Source of the DNA: Nitrospinales bacterium
Lineage (GTDB): Bacteria; Nitrospinota_A; UBA7883; JACRGQ01
Assembly (NCBI GenBank): GCA_023248535.1
Contig: JAHFEJ010000028.1
Location: 1-32,572 of the forward strand
Reading direction: 5' to 3'
Length of the DNA: 32,572 bases
The notes under the pieces were generated by a model. The model saw only the letters and a program-made list of their open reading frames with translations, did no database searches and was not told the origin of the DNA. Positions 6,895 through 14,777 of this stretch are shown here, piece by piece. A program made the translations under genes and the position numbers. Within the stretch, counting starts at the first letter, position 1. Every line of letters starts with the position of its first letter.

Positions 6895-7664
6895 ACGTCA
6901 AGAATTTTTTCGGCTGTCAACTCCCGGGCGTTGATCCCTCCGCGTTGAAAGGGAAACTGATAGTGCTGGAAGGCGCGGACGGTTCGGGCCGCTCCACGCA
7001 GATAGAGATACTCAGGAACTGGCTGGAACGGACAGGCCATGCCTGCGTTACAGTCGGGCTTAAGCGCTCCATGCTCGTGGGCGAAGAACTGGAAAAGGCC
7101 AAGCAGGGGAATATCATGGGCCCGATAACCCGGAGCCTCTTTTACGCCACCGACTTCGCCGACCAGCTTGAAAACAAGATCATCCCCAGCCTGCGCGCCG
7201 GTTTCGTGGTATTGGCCGACCGGTACATTTATACCTTGATGGCGCGGGATATAATCCGCGGCGCCGATCCGGATTGGATAAGGAATATTTACGGCATAGC
7301 GCTGGTGCCGGATGCCGTTTTTTATATTCAGGTGCCGCCCAAAACGCTTGCGGAGCGGAACCTGCGCAAGAACCACATGCTGGATTATTGGGAATCGGGG
7401 ATGGATATCCGCCGGTCAGGCGACATGTTCGAATCCTTCATCCACTACCAGACCCAGGTGCAACGGACGTTCGGCTGGATGCATACGATATACGGGTTCA
7501 AGATAATAAACGGCAACCGGTTGGTGAAAACAATCGCGAACGAACTGCAGGCAAAGATAGAGGGGTTACTGTCGCCGCAAACCGTTTTGGCTGGCGGCGG
7601 CGGAACGGGCGATGGGGCTTACCCGGAACATATGGTTCTTACACAAAATCAGGAGAAAATATGA
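6876..7664 (+). CDS. Thymidylate-kinase-like protein with Walker A Lys replaced by Arg (second paralogue)
   Basis: This 262-residue protein is clearly related to the preceding gene product. It shares LADRYIYTLMARDIIRG, matching LADRYVYTAFARDAVRG in the first, and a central ATDFADQ/STDFADR block. Its P-loop reads EGADGSGRST (residues 32-41): codon CGC gives Arg39 where Walker A needs Lys. This usually abolishes or strongly lowers ATP hydrolysis, so it may be a regulatory or scaffold partner, perhaps in a heterodimer with its neighbour. An N-terminal extension of about 25 residues and a Gly-rich C-terminal tail are extra. Its TGA overlaps the next ATG (ATGA at 7661-7664). Confidence 0.75.
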   Translation: MERPQINVKNFFGCQLPGVDPSALKGKLIVLEGADGSGRSTQIEILRNWLERTGHACVTVGLKRSMLVGEELEKAKQGNIMGPITRSLFYATDFADQLENKIIPSLRAGFVVLADRYIYTLMARDIIRGADPDWIRNIYGIALVPDAVFYIQVPPKTLAERNLRKNHMLDYWESGMDIRRSGDMFESFIHYQTQVQRTFGWMHTIYGFKIINGNRLVKTIANELQAKIEGLLSPQTVLAGGGGTGDGAYPEHMVLTQNQEKI

Positions 7665-8080
7665 TAACAAGCGTACCGGAACAACAGGCGGCCCGGCCGG
7701 ACAAAAAAGACGGCGTAAAGGATAAAACTCCCGTACCCGTCAAATCGCAAGGCCTGCCCGCCAAGAGCGCATCCGTCAAGAAGGCCGCGAAGAAAAAACG
7801 CGAAGAGGAGGTATTGGATACGCTGACGCACCTGAGAACCGTCACGAAAGAGATAAGCAGGGCTTATATTGCCAATGTCGAACGCGACATCCTGGAGATT
7901 TCACACTTCATCGCCTCCACCGGTAAGAAAAAGGGAGGGCCGAAGGCAATTGACAAATCCACCCTGGATCGGATGGAAGAGATACTGCACGGGCTTTCCC
8001 TTAAACCCTCAAAAGGGCGCAGGAGCGACCTGAAAAAGATCGATAAGGCGGTGGGCTCAATCGCCCGCCTTATTTCTTAG
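7661..8080 (+). CDS. Small Lys-rich protein of unknown function, last gene of the ppx-kinase operon
   Basis: The 139-residue protein has no family I recognise. Residues 1-50 are low-complexity and basic (several KK/KKK runs, PAKSASVKKAAKKKREEE). Residues 50-90 look like an amphipathic helix (TLTHLRTVTKEISRAYIANV), and the C-terminal part is basic again. There is no signal peptide, membrane segment or Cys. The start overlaps the previous stop, with AGGAG eight bases upstream. The Lys-rich composition and the place behind a Ppx-like gene suggest a polyphosphate- or nucleic-acid-binding protein. That is inference only. Confidence 0.75.
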   Translation: MITSVPEQQAARPDKKDGVKDKTPVPVKSQGLPAKSASVKKAAKKKREEEVLDTLTHLRTVTKEISRAYIANVERDILEISHFIASTGKKKGGPKAIDKSTLDRMEEILHGLSLKPSKGRRSDLKKIDKAVGSIARLIS

Positions 8081-8092
8081 CCTGCCGGAAGT

Positions 8093-8138
8093 CCTTGAAA
8101 AAGGCGGGCGCTCAAGGAGAGTTCCGTCTTTTTCAAGG
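8093..8138 (+). terminator. Possible operon terminator (inverted repeat)
   Basis: CCTTGAAAAAG (8093-8103) and CTTTTTCAAGG (8128-8138) are perfect 11-base arms, 12 bases after the last gene of the ppx operon. The 24-base loop is long and no T-run follows the second arm, so the termination role is tentative. Confidence 0.4.
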
Positions 8139-8283
8139 CGCGGCGTCCTTCCTGGAATATCCGCTTGATTTAAACGAAATATAACCCGCCTGTAAGAATG
8201 CCTTAATCCCCGCCCGGTATGCTGGAACCGTAAAAAACGGAGATGCGGCCTGGACAATATGAAATTTGGCAAGGAGGAACGGT

Positions 8284-8835
8284 ATGGGCATCGAGTTTTG
8301 GGTCTTTGCGGCGGTGTCCATAGTGCTCACCACTTTAGTCATGGGGGCTATGGCGGCTATTGTGGGATATTCCCTGGGCAAAAGAGAGATTGAGGAGGTT
8401 GCCAAAATGATAAAATTTAATACAAGGAAAGCCGATAACATCGCCTTTCTGGCCCTTAAAGGGAACCTTTCTTTCGACGGCCTTTCCGGCGGCGAACTTT
8501 CCGAGATTGGCGACACGATCAAACGTGAGATTAATAATTTGGAAAGCTCGAAAGTCATCATAGACCTTTCAGGCGTAAGCAAGGTCGATTCCTCCGTAAT
8601 AGGTTTTCTGGTTCTCATTTATAAACGCGTCGTGTTGCGCAATGGCGCCATTGTATTTATCCATCCCGGCGATGAGGGCATCAGGAACAAGCTCCATGAG
8701 CTGGGCCTCACCAAGGTGTTTAGATTCCACGAAAGTGAGGACGTTGCCATAATGGCAATGCAATCGAAACAGGAACCCGGAATACCCCCAACCTTTTTTC
8801 TCAATGAATGTAGCCGCAACGCAACAATATCCTAA
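8284..8835 (+). CDS. Membrane-anchored STAS-domain protein (anti-sigma factor antagonist type)
   Basis: The 183-residue protein starts with one transmembrane segment (residues 4-32, WVFAAVSIVLTTLVMGAMAA). It is followed by a STAS domain (about 45-155) with VIIDLSGVSKVDSSVIGFL. The DSS at residues 102-104 matches the Ser that RsbW/SpoIIAB-type kinases phosphorylate in anti-anti-sigma factors. A membrane-bound STAS is uncommon compared with soluble RsbV/SpoIIAA. The start is chosen at 8284 because AAGGAGG precedes it; the in-frame ATG at 8266 lies before that site. The next gene, a c-di-GMP protein, begins 67 bases downstream, so co-transcription is likely. A receiver-HATPase protein at 23293-24279 could act on it (inference). 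Confidence 0.8.
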   Translation: MGIEFWVFAAVSIVLTTLVMGAMAAIVGYSLGKREIEEVAKMIKFNTRKADNIAFLALKGNLSFDGLSGGELSEIGDTIKREINNLESSKVIIDLSGVSKVDSSVIGFLVLIYKRVVLRNGAIVFIHPGDEGIRNKLHELGLTKVFRFHESEDVAIMAMQSKQEPGIPPTFFLNECSRNATIS

Positions 8836-8902
8836 CCACACTTTTATATGATGGGCACGGATTGTAATGATTAGGGTGGCTTAGATTGGATGGGAGGATA
8901 CC

Positions 8903-10804
8903 ATGAGCATGTTGAAGATGAGTTTCACAACCGCCGATGCCAATGTTCGTGTTATGGATGCGGAAGAATGGAAAAATGCAATTCAAGCCATCGAATTTGT
9001 TTTCCAGCCGATAGCGAACACGCTGACCTCCTCGTATATCGGCTATGAAGCCCTGCTAAGGGGATATGAACGGGCGGGGTTTAAAAGCATTGATGCCGTG
9101 TTCGATAGCGCCCATGCCCAAGACATGTTAATGAAAGTCACCCTGCTTTTGCTGGACAAAAAACTGGAAGCGTATGTCTCATCCGGATGTTTCTCATATG
9201 CGAAGCTGTTCGTGAATGTCGACAGCAGGATTCTGCCGCAAACGAGATATTTTATGTCGGCAATGGATGAAATGCTTACAAATCGCCAAATACCCAAATC
9301 CAGCATAGTTGTGGAAATTTCCGAAAGGTTCGAGATTAGCCATGAACTCGACTCCACCGTGTTTCATGAGATAAAGAATGGGGGAGTTGGAATCGCCCTT
9401 GATGATTATGGGGCCAATTTTTCCGGTCTCCGGCTTCTTTACCATTCGGAGCCGCACTATATAAAAGTAGACCGGTTTTTTATCTCGGGGATACATCATG
9501 ACATCAAGAAAAGGATATTTCTTTCCAGCTTGGTCAGTAAGGCGCATATGCTGGGAATGCTTATAATCGCCGAAGGGGTGGAAACCTGCGAGGAGTTTTA
9601 CCTCTGCAAGGAGCTTGGGTGCGATATGGTACAGGGATATCTTATCCAAAGACCCGGCAGGATTGCGCCTGGAATGAACCGGCGGTCTCCAAGCGTGGAA
9701 GGGCTCAACACAAGCGATAAACGCACCTATGGTTCCGACGGCAGGCTGATAACATCCCTTATGAACCATATCAGCCCGGTCATGTTAGCCAACGCAGATC
9801 TTGGCGCGGCAAGCGTGGATTCGATTTTCAATACCTTCCGCGAAAATAAATACCTGAATTTCATTCCGGTGATCAACGAAGCGGGCGAGCCTGCCGGGAT
9901 CATACTGGAGAGGGATATAAAGGAATTTGTATATTCCCAATACGGCCATTCCCTCCTGAAACATAAAGGGGTCGATATAAAACAGTTCGTCACCCGCTCC
10001 CCTGTTTTCGAAATAACCTCAAATGTGGAAAAGATACTTGAAGGGTTTTCCATGAACAAAGATGCCGAAGGGGTGCTGATTACAAAAAATGGAAAATACG
10101 CCGGTCTCCTGTATGCAAAATCCCTTCTGCGCATGCTTTACGAAAAAAATGTATCGACCGCCCGTGACCAGAATCCCTTGTCAAAGTTGCCAGGCAACAA
10201 CATTATCCATGACTATTTATCAAAGGCCATCAAATCAACGGATTATAGCCACATAATCTCATATTTCGATTTCAACAACTTCAAGCCGTTTAACGATACG
10301 CATGGATTCAGGAAAGGCGATAAGGCCATATTGCTATTTGCGGATTTGCTCAGGGAGCTTGCGGCGGAGGGCGTTTTTGTGGGGCATATCGGCGGGGACG
10401 ATTTCTTTGCCGGTTTCCGCGATGATGCGGAATGTTTCGCCAATGCATTCGATAAGATCAAGGGCGTTATCGCCCAATTCGCGGAGCAAGCCGCCGAGCT
10501 TTACACGCAGGATGAACGGGAAAAAGGTTGCATCACATCCGTGGACAGGGAGGGGAAATTGAAATTATTCCCCTTGCTTACCGTTTCTGCCGCCGTGCTG
10601 AATGTTCCCATCGGTGCGCGGATATATTCAATGGAGGATATTGGGGCCATCCTTGCCGACGTTAAAAAATCGGCTAAACATGCAGAGACTCATATGGCAT
10701 GGGTATCGCTTGGCACTGGCGTGGGCAACCATGATGTCATCGGAACCAAAGACGCATCCCGTATGGCCGGCGCTTCGCATAACGGAGCCGCTGCCGTAGA
10801 ATAA
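8903..10804 (+). CDS. EAL-CBS-GGDEF protein (c-di-GMP turnover)
   Basis: The 633-residue cytosolic protein has three parts. The EAL phosphodiesterase domain (about 25-260) keeps YEALLRGY (Glu49), the N of FVNVD, VVEISE, ALDDYG (Asp167-168), IKVDR, AEGVE and the final VQGYLI, so it looks active. A pair of CBS motifs follows (about 285-415). A GGDEF-type domain (about 430-600) has FDFNNFKPFND and HIGGDDFFAGF (residues 497-501), with GGDDF in place of GGDEF/GGEEF. No RxxD inhibitory site is visible before GGDDF. CBS pairs usually sense adenosyl nucleotides. GGGAGGA lies just before the ATG. The gene sits between the STAS protein and a carboxylate transporter. Confidence 0.88.
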   Translation: MSMLKMSFTTADANVRVMDAEEWKNAIQAIEFVFQPIANTLTSSYIGYEALLRGYERAGFKSIDAVFDSAHAQDMLMKVTLLLLDKKLEAYVSSGCFSYAKLFVNVDSRILPQTRYFMSAMDEMLTNRQIPKSSIVVEISERFEISHELDSTVFHEIKNGGVGIALDDYGANFSGLRLLYHSEPHYIKVDRFFISGIHHDIKKRIFLSSLVSKAHMLGMLIIAEGVETCEEFYLCKELGCDMVQGYLIQRPGRIAPGMNRRSPSVEGLNTSDKRTYGSDGRLITSLMNHISPVMLANADLGAASVDSIFNTFRENKYLNFIPVINEAGEPAGIILERDIKEFVYSQYGHSLLKHKGVDIKQFVTRSPVFEITSNVEKILEGFSMNKDAEGVLITKNGKYAGLLYAKSLLRMLYEKNVSTARDQNPLSKLPGNNIIHDYLSKAIKSTDYSHIISYFDFNNFKPFNDTHGFRKGDKAILLFADLLRELAAEGVFVGHIGGDDFFAGFRDDAECFANAFDKIKGVIAQFAEQAAELYTQDEREKGCITSVDREGKLKLFPLLTVSAAVLNVPIGARIYSMEDIGAILADVKKSAKHAETHMAWVSLGTGVGNHDVIGTKDASRMAGASHNGAAAVE

Positions 10805-10808
10805 CCGC

Positions 10809-12329
10809 ATGGATTATCCTGACACGCCGGTGGAGGGGATCAGCGAGCGGGAACAGGCCTTTGACCGGATGCGGCGCACCGTGTCGCTTTTCGCCGGCCC
10901 GGCGCTGCTCGCCGTCATTCTTCTGCTGCCGTTGCCGCAGCTTTCTCCTGAGGCGCACCGGCTGGCCGCCGTTCTGGGGCTGGTGATGGTCTACTGGGTG
11001 GGAGAGCCGATACCGATACCCGCCACCGCGTTGCTAGGGCCGGTACTCTGCGTGCTGCTGGGCATCGAAAGCGCAAAAGCGGTTTTCGCTCCGTTCGCGC
11101 ACCCGATCATCTTTCTTTTTATCGGCAGCTTCATGCTGGCCGAAGCGATGAAGACGCACCGGCTGGATTACCGCATCTCGGTCTGGGTGCTCTCGCGCAA
11201 ATGGGTGGGTGAAAGTTTCTTCCGTCTGTTCGTGGCGGTGGCGCTGCTCCCAACCGCGATCTCCATGTGGATAAGCGACAGCGCGACCACCGCGATGATC
11301 TTTCCGATAACCGCCGGCATCGCCGCCATCGTGAGCGGCGTGGCGAAGGGGGCGGGCAACCGGTTCAACATCGGCCTCTTTCTCGCCATAGCCTACGCCG
11401 CGCTGATCGGCGGCATCGGCACTCCTATCGGCACGCCGCCGAACCTTATCGGCATCGGAATGCTGGATAGGCTGGCGGGGATAAAGATCCCGTTTTTCGT
11501 CTGGATGCAGTTGGCGATACCGATAATGGCGGTGATGACCGCCGTCATGATCCTCTACATGTACTTCCGCTACCGCCCCCCGGCGGGCGGCATGGGGGGC
11601 CTTGCCCGATACATGGCGGAGAAAAAAGAGGAACTCGGCCCTTGGACCCGCGGGCAGAAAAACACCCTGCTGGCGTTTTTGCTGGCGGTGGCGCTTTGGC
11701 TCTTTCCCGGTGTGGTGGCCGCCACCGCCGGAACCGGTAACCGGCTCTACGTTTTTTTCGAGGCCCACCTGCACGAAGAGGTGGTCTCGCTCATCGCGGT
11801 GATGTTCCTTTTCCTCATGCCGGTCGACTGGGAGAGGCGCGAATTCACCATCGGCTGGGATGACGCGAAGCGGATCGACTGGGGAACCATCCTGCTGTTC
11901 GGCGGGGGGCTGTCGCTGGGCGGCCTGATGTTCAGCACCAAGCTGGCGGATGTGATGGGAAAGATGGTCATCGATGCCACCGGCGTGTCGTCGCTATGGG
12001 CCATCACGGCGGTGGCCACCGCGCTGGCGATCATGATAACCGAGGTAACCTCGAACACCGCCACGGCCAACATGCTGGCGCCGCTGTTCATCTCCATCGC
12101 GGCCACCGCCGGAGTGCCGATCGCGCCGCCGGTGATCGGCGTCTGCCTGGGGGCCAGCATGGCGTTCATACTGCCGGTCGGCACCCCGTCGAACGCGATC
12201 GTTTACGGCAGCGGCCGGGTGCCGATACGGGCGATGATAACGGCGGGCTTTTGGCTGGATATTATCGGCTTCTTCGTGATCATGGGCGGGCTGATGCTGC
12301 TGGCCCCCATGCTGGGCCTGGCGGGGTAA
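10809..12329 (+). CDS. SLC13/DASS-family sodium-coupled dicarboxylate or sulfate transporter
   Basis: The 506-residue polytopic inner-membrane protein has many hydrophobic segments. It carries the two related family motifs: MWISDSATTAMIFPI in the first half and EVTSNTATANMLAPL in the second (the SNT-type Na+/substrate sites), plus GTPIGTPPNLIGIG. The family imports succinate, malate, fumarate, citrate or sulfate with Na+. The exact substrate cannot be read from sequence. It starts four bases after the stop of the c-di-GMP gene with no clear ribosome site, which suggests translational coupling. GC content and codon use look higher than in the preceding gene. Confidence 0.88.
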   Translation: MDYPDTPVEGISEREQAFDRMRRTVSLFAGPALLAVILLLPLPQLSPEAHRLAAVLGLVMVYWVGEPIPIPATALLGPVLCVLLGIESAKAVFAPFAHPIIFLFIGSFMLAEAMKTHRLDYRISVWVLSRKWVGESFFRLFVAVALLPTAISMWISDSATTAMIFPITAGIAAIVSGVAKGAGNRFNIGLFLAIAYAALIGGIGTPIGTPPNLIGIGMLDRLAGIKIPFFVWMQLAIPIMAVMTAVMILYMYFRYRPPAGGMGGLARYMAEKKEELGPWTRGQKNTLLAFLLAVALWLFPGVVAATAGTGNRLYVFFEAHLHEEVVSLIAVMFLFLMPVDWERREFTIGWDDAKRIDWGTILLFGGGLSLGGLMFSTKLADVMGKMVIDATGVSSLWAITAVATALAIMITEVTSNTATANMLAPLFISIAATAGVPIAPPVIGVCLGASMAFILPVGTPSNAIVYGSGRVPIRAMITAGFWLDIIGFFVIMGGLMLLAPMLGLAG

Positions 12330-12424
12330 CAGCGCCGATAATCATTATTAGCCCGAATCACCATATCGCGGGTGGCTGCCACTTCCACAATGCAAGATGG
12401 TGTCAAAGCGCGGGTTTTAATAGA

Positions 12425-13168
12425 ATGGAAAGCGTGGGAAAAGAATTAGCCGTATGGCGGCGGGGTATTTTCGCGCTGCTGTTTCTTTGCGCCGCCCTGG
12501 TTTCCGCCTGCACCCCGCCGGAAAAAAAGCCCCTCTCCTTTGAAGAGCATCTTCGGATAATCAAAGGGGAAGCGCTTAAAGAGATGAAAACGCGGGCCGA
12601 TGGCGGCGACACCCAGTCGCAGATGGTGCTGGGCAATCTCTATTACCGCGGCGAAGAGGTGAAACAGGATTTGCCGATGGCCATCGAATGGTTCCTGAAA
12701 GCGGCGGCGGGGGGACACCCCGAGGCGCAGTACGCGATGGGGATGATCTATTACCGCGGCGAAGGGGTGGAGCGCGACCCGCGCCGCGCGGCGGGGTGGC
12801 TGAAAAAAGCGGCGGCGCAGGGACAGGTAAGGGCGCAGGCGCTGCTGGCCCACATCTACTACAACGGGGAAACCGGCGTGAAAGAGATGGCGCTGGCCAA
12901 GGAATATTTCCAGATGGCGGCCGATGCGGGCGACCCGGACGCGCAGCATTTTTTGGCCCGGATGTATGAACATGGTGACGGCGTTGCGCAAAGCCACAGC
13001 GCGGCCGCCTTGTGGTACTGCAACTCCGGCCTTGCGTGGGCGAAGCAGGGGCGGCGGGACGATGCGATGGCGAACATGGACGCCATCAAGCGGATTGCGC
13101 CAGAAGACGAACACCTGAAACTGCTGCGGGACGCCATCCACGCCACGCCGAAGAGGGAAAAAAAGTAG
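12425..13168 (+). CDS. Sel1-repeat (TPR-like) lipoprotein
   Basis: The 247-residue protein has a signal peptide with lipobox ALVSAC (lipidated Cys near residue 27). It has about four Sel1-like repeats of 36 residues, each of the form A-x-x-x-L-G-x-x-Y-Y-x-G-E/D-G-V (GNLYYRGEEV, GMIYYRGEGV, AHIYYNGETGV, ARMYEHGDGV). Sel1 repeats are alpha-solenoids for protein binding, often in envelope assembly or signalling. No specific partner is evident. The ATG at 12425 has a poor ribosome site; a GTG at 12434 in the same frame is an alternative start that keeps the signal peptide. Confidence 0.82.
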   Translation: MESVGKELAVWRRGIFALLFLCAALVSACTPPEKKPLSFEEHLRIIKGEALKEMKTRADGGDTQSQMVLGNLYYRGEEVKQDLPMAIEWFLKAAAGGHPEAQYAMGMIYYRGEGVERDPRRAAGWLKKAAAQGQVRAQALLAHIYYNGETGVKEMALAKEYFQMAADAGDPDAQHFLARMYEHGDGVAQSHSAAALWYCNSGLAWAKQGRRDDAMANMDAIKRIAPEDEHLKLLRDAIHATPKREKK

Positions 13169-13214
13169 CGCCCTATCCAGGGGTAAACCGCGCCGTCCGG
13201 CAAAAGGGGGACAA

Positions 13215-13290
13215 ACCACAGAGACACGGAGGAGAATCTGGGATGTTCTTACAGGAAATTACTAACTCTGCGCCTCTGTGTCTCGGTGGT
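13215..13290. repeat. Dispersed palindromic repeat, copy 2
   Basis: The arms ACCACAGAGACACGGAGG (13215-13232) and CTCTGTGTCTCGGTGGT (to 13290) are inverted and about 33 bases apart. The same words appear in copies at 3821-3940 and 30691-30720. It lies between two genes on the same strand. Confidence 0.75.
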
Positions 13291-13356
13291 TATATTCATC
13301 TTCAGGAATGTGAAGGCGGATTGCCTCGGCCGATAAAAGGATTTACAGTATTCCGC

Positions 13357-13959
13357 ATGAGACGCAGCGAACTCCTCGTCACCAACCGGCTGGAAGCCAT
13401 CACCATCCTGGAGCAGGCGCATGTGGGGCACCTCGGCCTTGTGCGGGATGACGGCTGGCCCCGCGTGGCGCCGCTGAACTTCGTTTTTCACGACGGGCGG
13501 ATTTACTTTCACGGCGCGGCGGACGGGGAAAAATACGGCATCCTGAAACAAGGCCCCAAGGTGGCGTTTTCGGCCGACATCCCCTACTCCATGATCCCCT
13601 CGTACTGGTTTTCATCCACCCTGGCATGTCCCGCCACGCAGCTTTTCAAATCGGTGCACATCCGCGGCATCGCCGAGGTGGTGGCGGACGTTAAAGAAAA
13701 GGCCGGGGCGCTTGCCATGATCATGAAAAAATACCAGCCGGAGGGGAAGCACGATCCGATAGACCCGCGCGACCCCGCCTACAGCGGGCATCTGGAAAAA
13801 ACCGCCGTGTTCCGCATCCGGATCGAGGAGATGGTGGTAAAGGAAAAATTCGGCCAGAACCTTTCGGCCGCCTCGCGCGAGGAACTGGCGCAGAAACTGG
13901 ATAAGCGGGGCCTGCCCATCGACCGCCGCTCCGCGCTGGAAATAAAGAAGACGCTGTAA
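13357..13959 (+). CDS. Pyridoxamine 5'-phosphate oxidase-like flavin-binding protein (NimA-type)
   Basis: The 200-residue protein is a split beta-barrel, FMN-binding protein: it begins with an ITILEQAHVGHLGLVRDDGW strand pair and shows PLNFVFHDGRIYFHGAADGEKY, typical of the PNPOx-like/5-nitroimidazole reductase (NimA) subgroup. Such proteins use FMN or heme; true PNPOx activity is unlikely. A Cys-containing segment (LACPAT) and the FKSVHIRGIAEVV strand follow. The open frame extends far upstream, but the NimA-type domain begins right after the ATG at 13357, and the upstream part runs over a dispersed repeat and another gene. Confidence 0.78.
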   Translation: MRRSELLVTNRLEAITILEQAHVGHLGLVRDDGWPRVAPLNFVFHDGRIYFHGAADGEKYGILKQGPKVAFSADIPYSMIPSYWFSSTLACPATQLFKSVHIRGIAEVVADVKEKAGALAMIMKKYQPEGKHDPIDPRDPAYSGHLEKTAVFRIRIEEMVVKEKFGQNLSAASREELAQKLDKRGLPIDRRSALEIKKTL

Positions 13960-13971
13960 CCACTTGCCTGG

Positions 13972-14667
13972 CTACCGGCTTTTTACCGCGTAAAATCCCG
14001 CCTGCATCCGCGAAAGCCAGAACAACTCCGCAATTGCGTAACCGCATTCGCGCAAAAGGCCCAAGTGCTCTTCCACCGTGATGGGGAAATATTCCTTATC
14101 AAACCGGCCGGCATGTTGTTCGACAATCTGTTTATCGCGCCCTTGGGAAAGCTGAAACTCTTTCCACATTCCAAGCGACACTTTTACCCCTTCATCGGAT
14201 GCGGGCCGGAAATTCTCGAAGGTCACATAGAGTCCGCCAGCCGACAGGATCCTAAAGCATGCTTCTGACGCTTCTTTGCGTTCCGTATTGTCAAGGTAAT
14301 GGTGGCACTGGATAGCCGTTATCACCGACGGCGGCGGAAGGTGAGCCCCATGCAGCCGCTGCGATGGCATGGGGGGCAGAATGTTGATGGCATCCCCGCT
14401 TCCCGCGAATCTCTCCCGCGCCTGCTCCAGCATTTGCGCTGACGGGTCGGTAAGGTAGAAGCGGGTACGTGGGAAATGCGGTAGCGCGCGATGGATCAGG
14501 CCGCCGGTGCCGCAACCAGTGTCAAGCCAAACAGCCGGTTCAGGGCATACCGTTTTTACCATGCATATGGTTTCCGAAAAGAATTGCTCATAAAAAGGGA
14601 CGGTCTTAAAAACATTGGCGTCGTAGTCCGCAGCCTTAAACGGTGTTGCGTTATCATTCTTTCCCAT
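13972..14667 (-). CDS. Class I SAM-dependent methyltransferase
   Basis: The 231-residue protein has motif I WLDTGCGTGGLIHRAL, motif II FYLTDPSAQMLEQA, the region PPSVITAIQCHHYL and LSAGGLYVTFENF. This is the standard Rossmann-like SAM-binding layout. The N-terminal segment DYDANVFKTVPFYEQFF resembles CmoA-like and other small-molecule methyltransferases. The substrate is unknown. It is divergent from the branched-chain aminotransferase gene, with about 110 bases between the starts. No strong ribosome site is seen before its ATG. Confidence 0.85.
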   Translation of the reverse strand: MGKNDNATPFKAADYDANVFKTVPFYEQFFSETICMVKTVCPEPAVWLDTGCGTGGLIHRALPHFPRTRFYLTDPSAQMLEQARERFAGSGDAINILPPMPSQRLHGAHLPPPSVITAIQCHHYLDNTERKEASEACFRILSAGGLYVTFENFRPASDEGVKVSLGMWKEFQLSQGRDKQIVEQHAGRFDKEYFPITVEEHLGLLRECGYAIAELFWLSRMQAGFYAVKSR

Positions 14668-14777
14668 GCGGTCAATCTAGCATTTATCCCTTCCCGGTTC
14701 ATGCCTTTCTCCCTTTTTTCCCTTCCCTCAGCTTTGCGGTAGAATATTCCCCTGATTGTTATGCAACGGAGAGAAAG

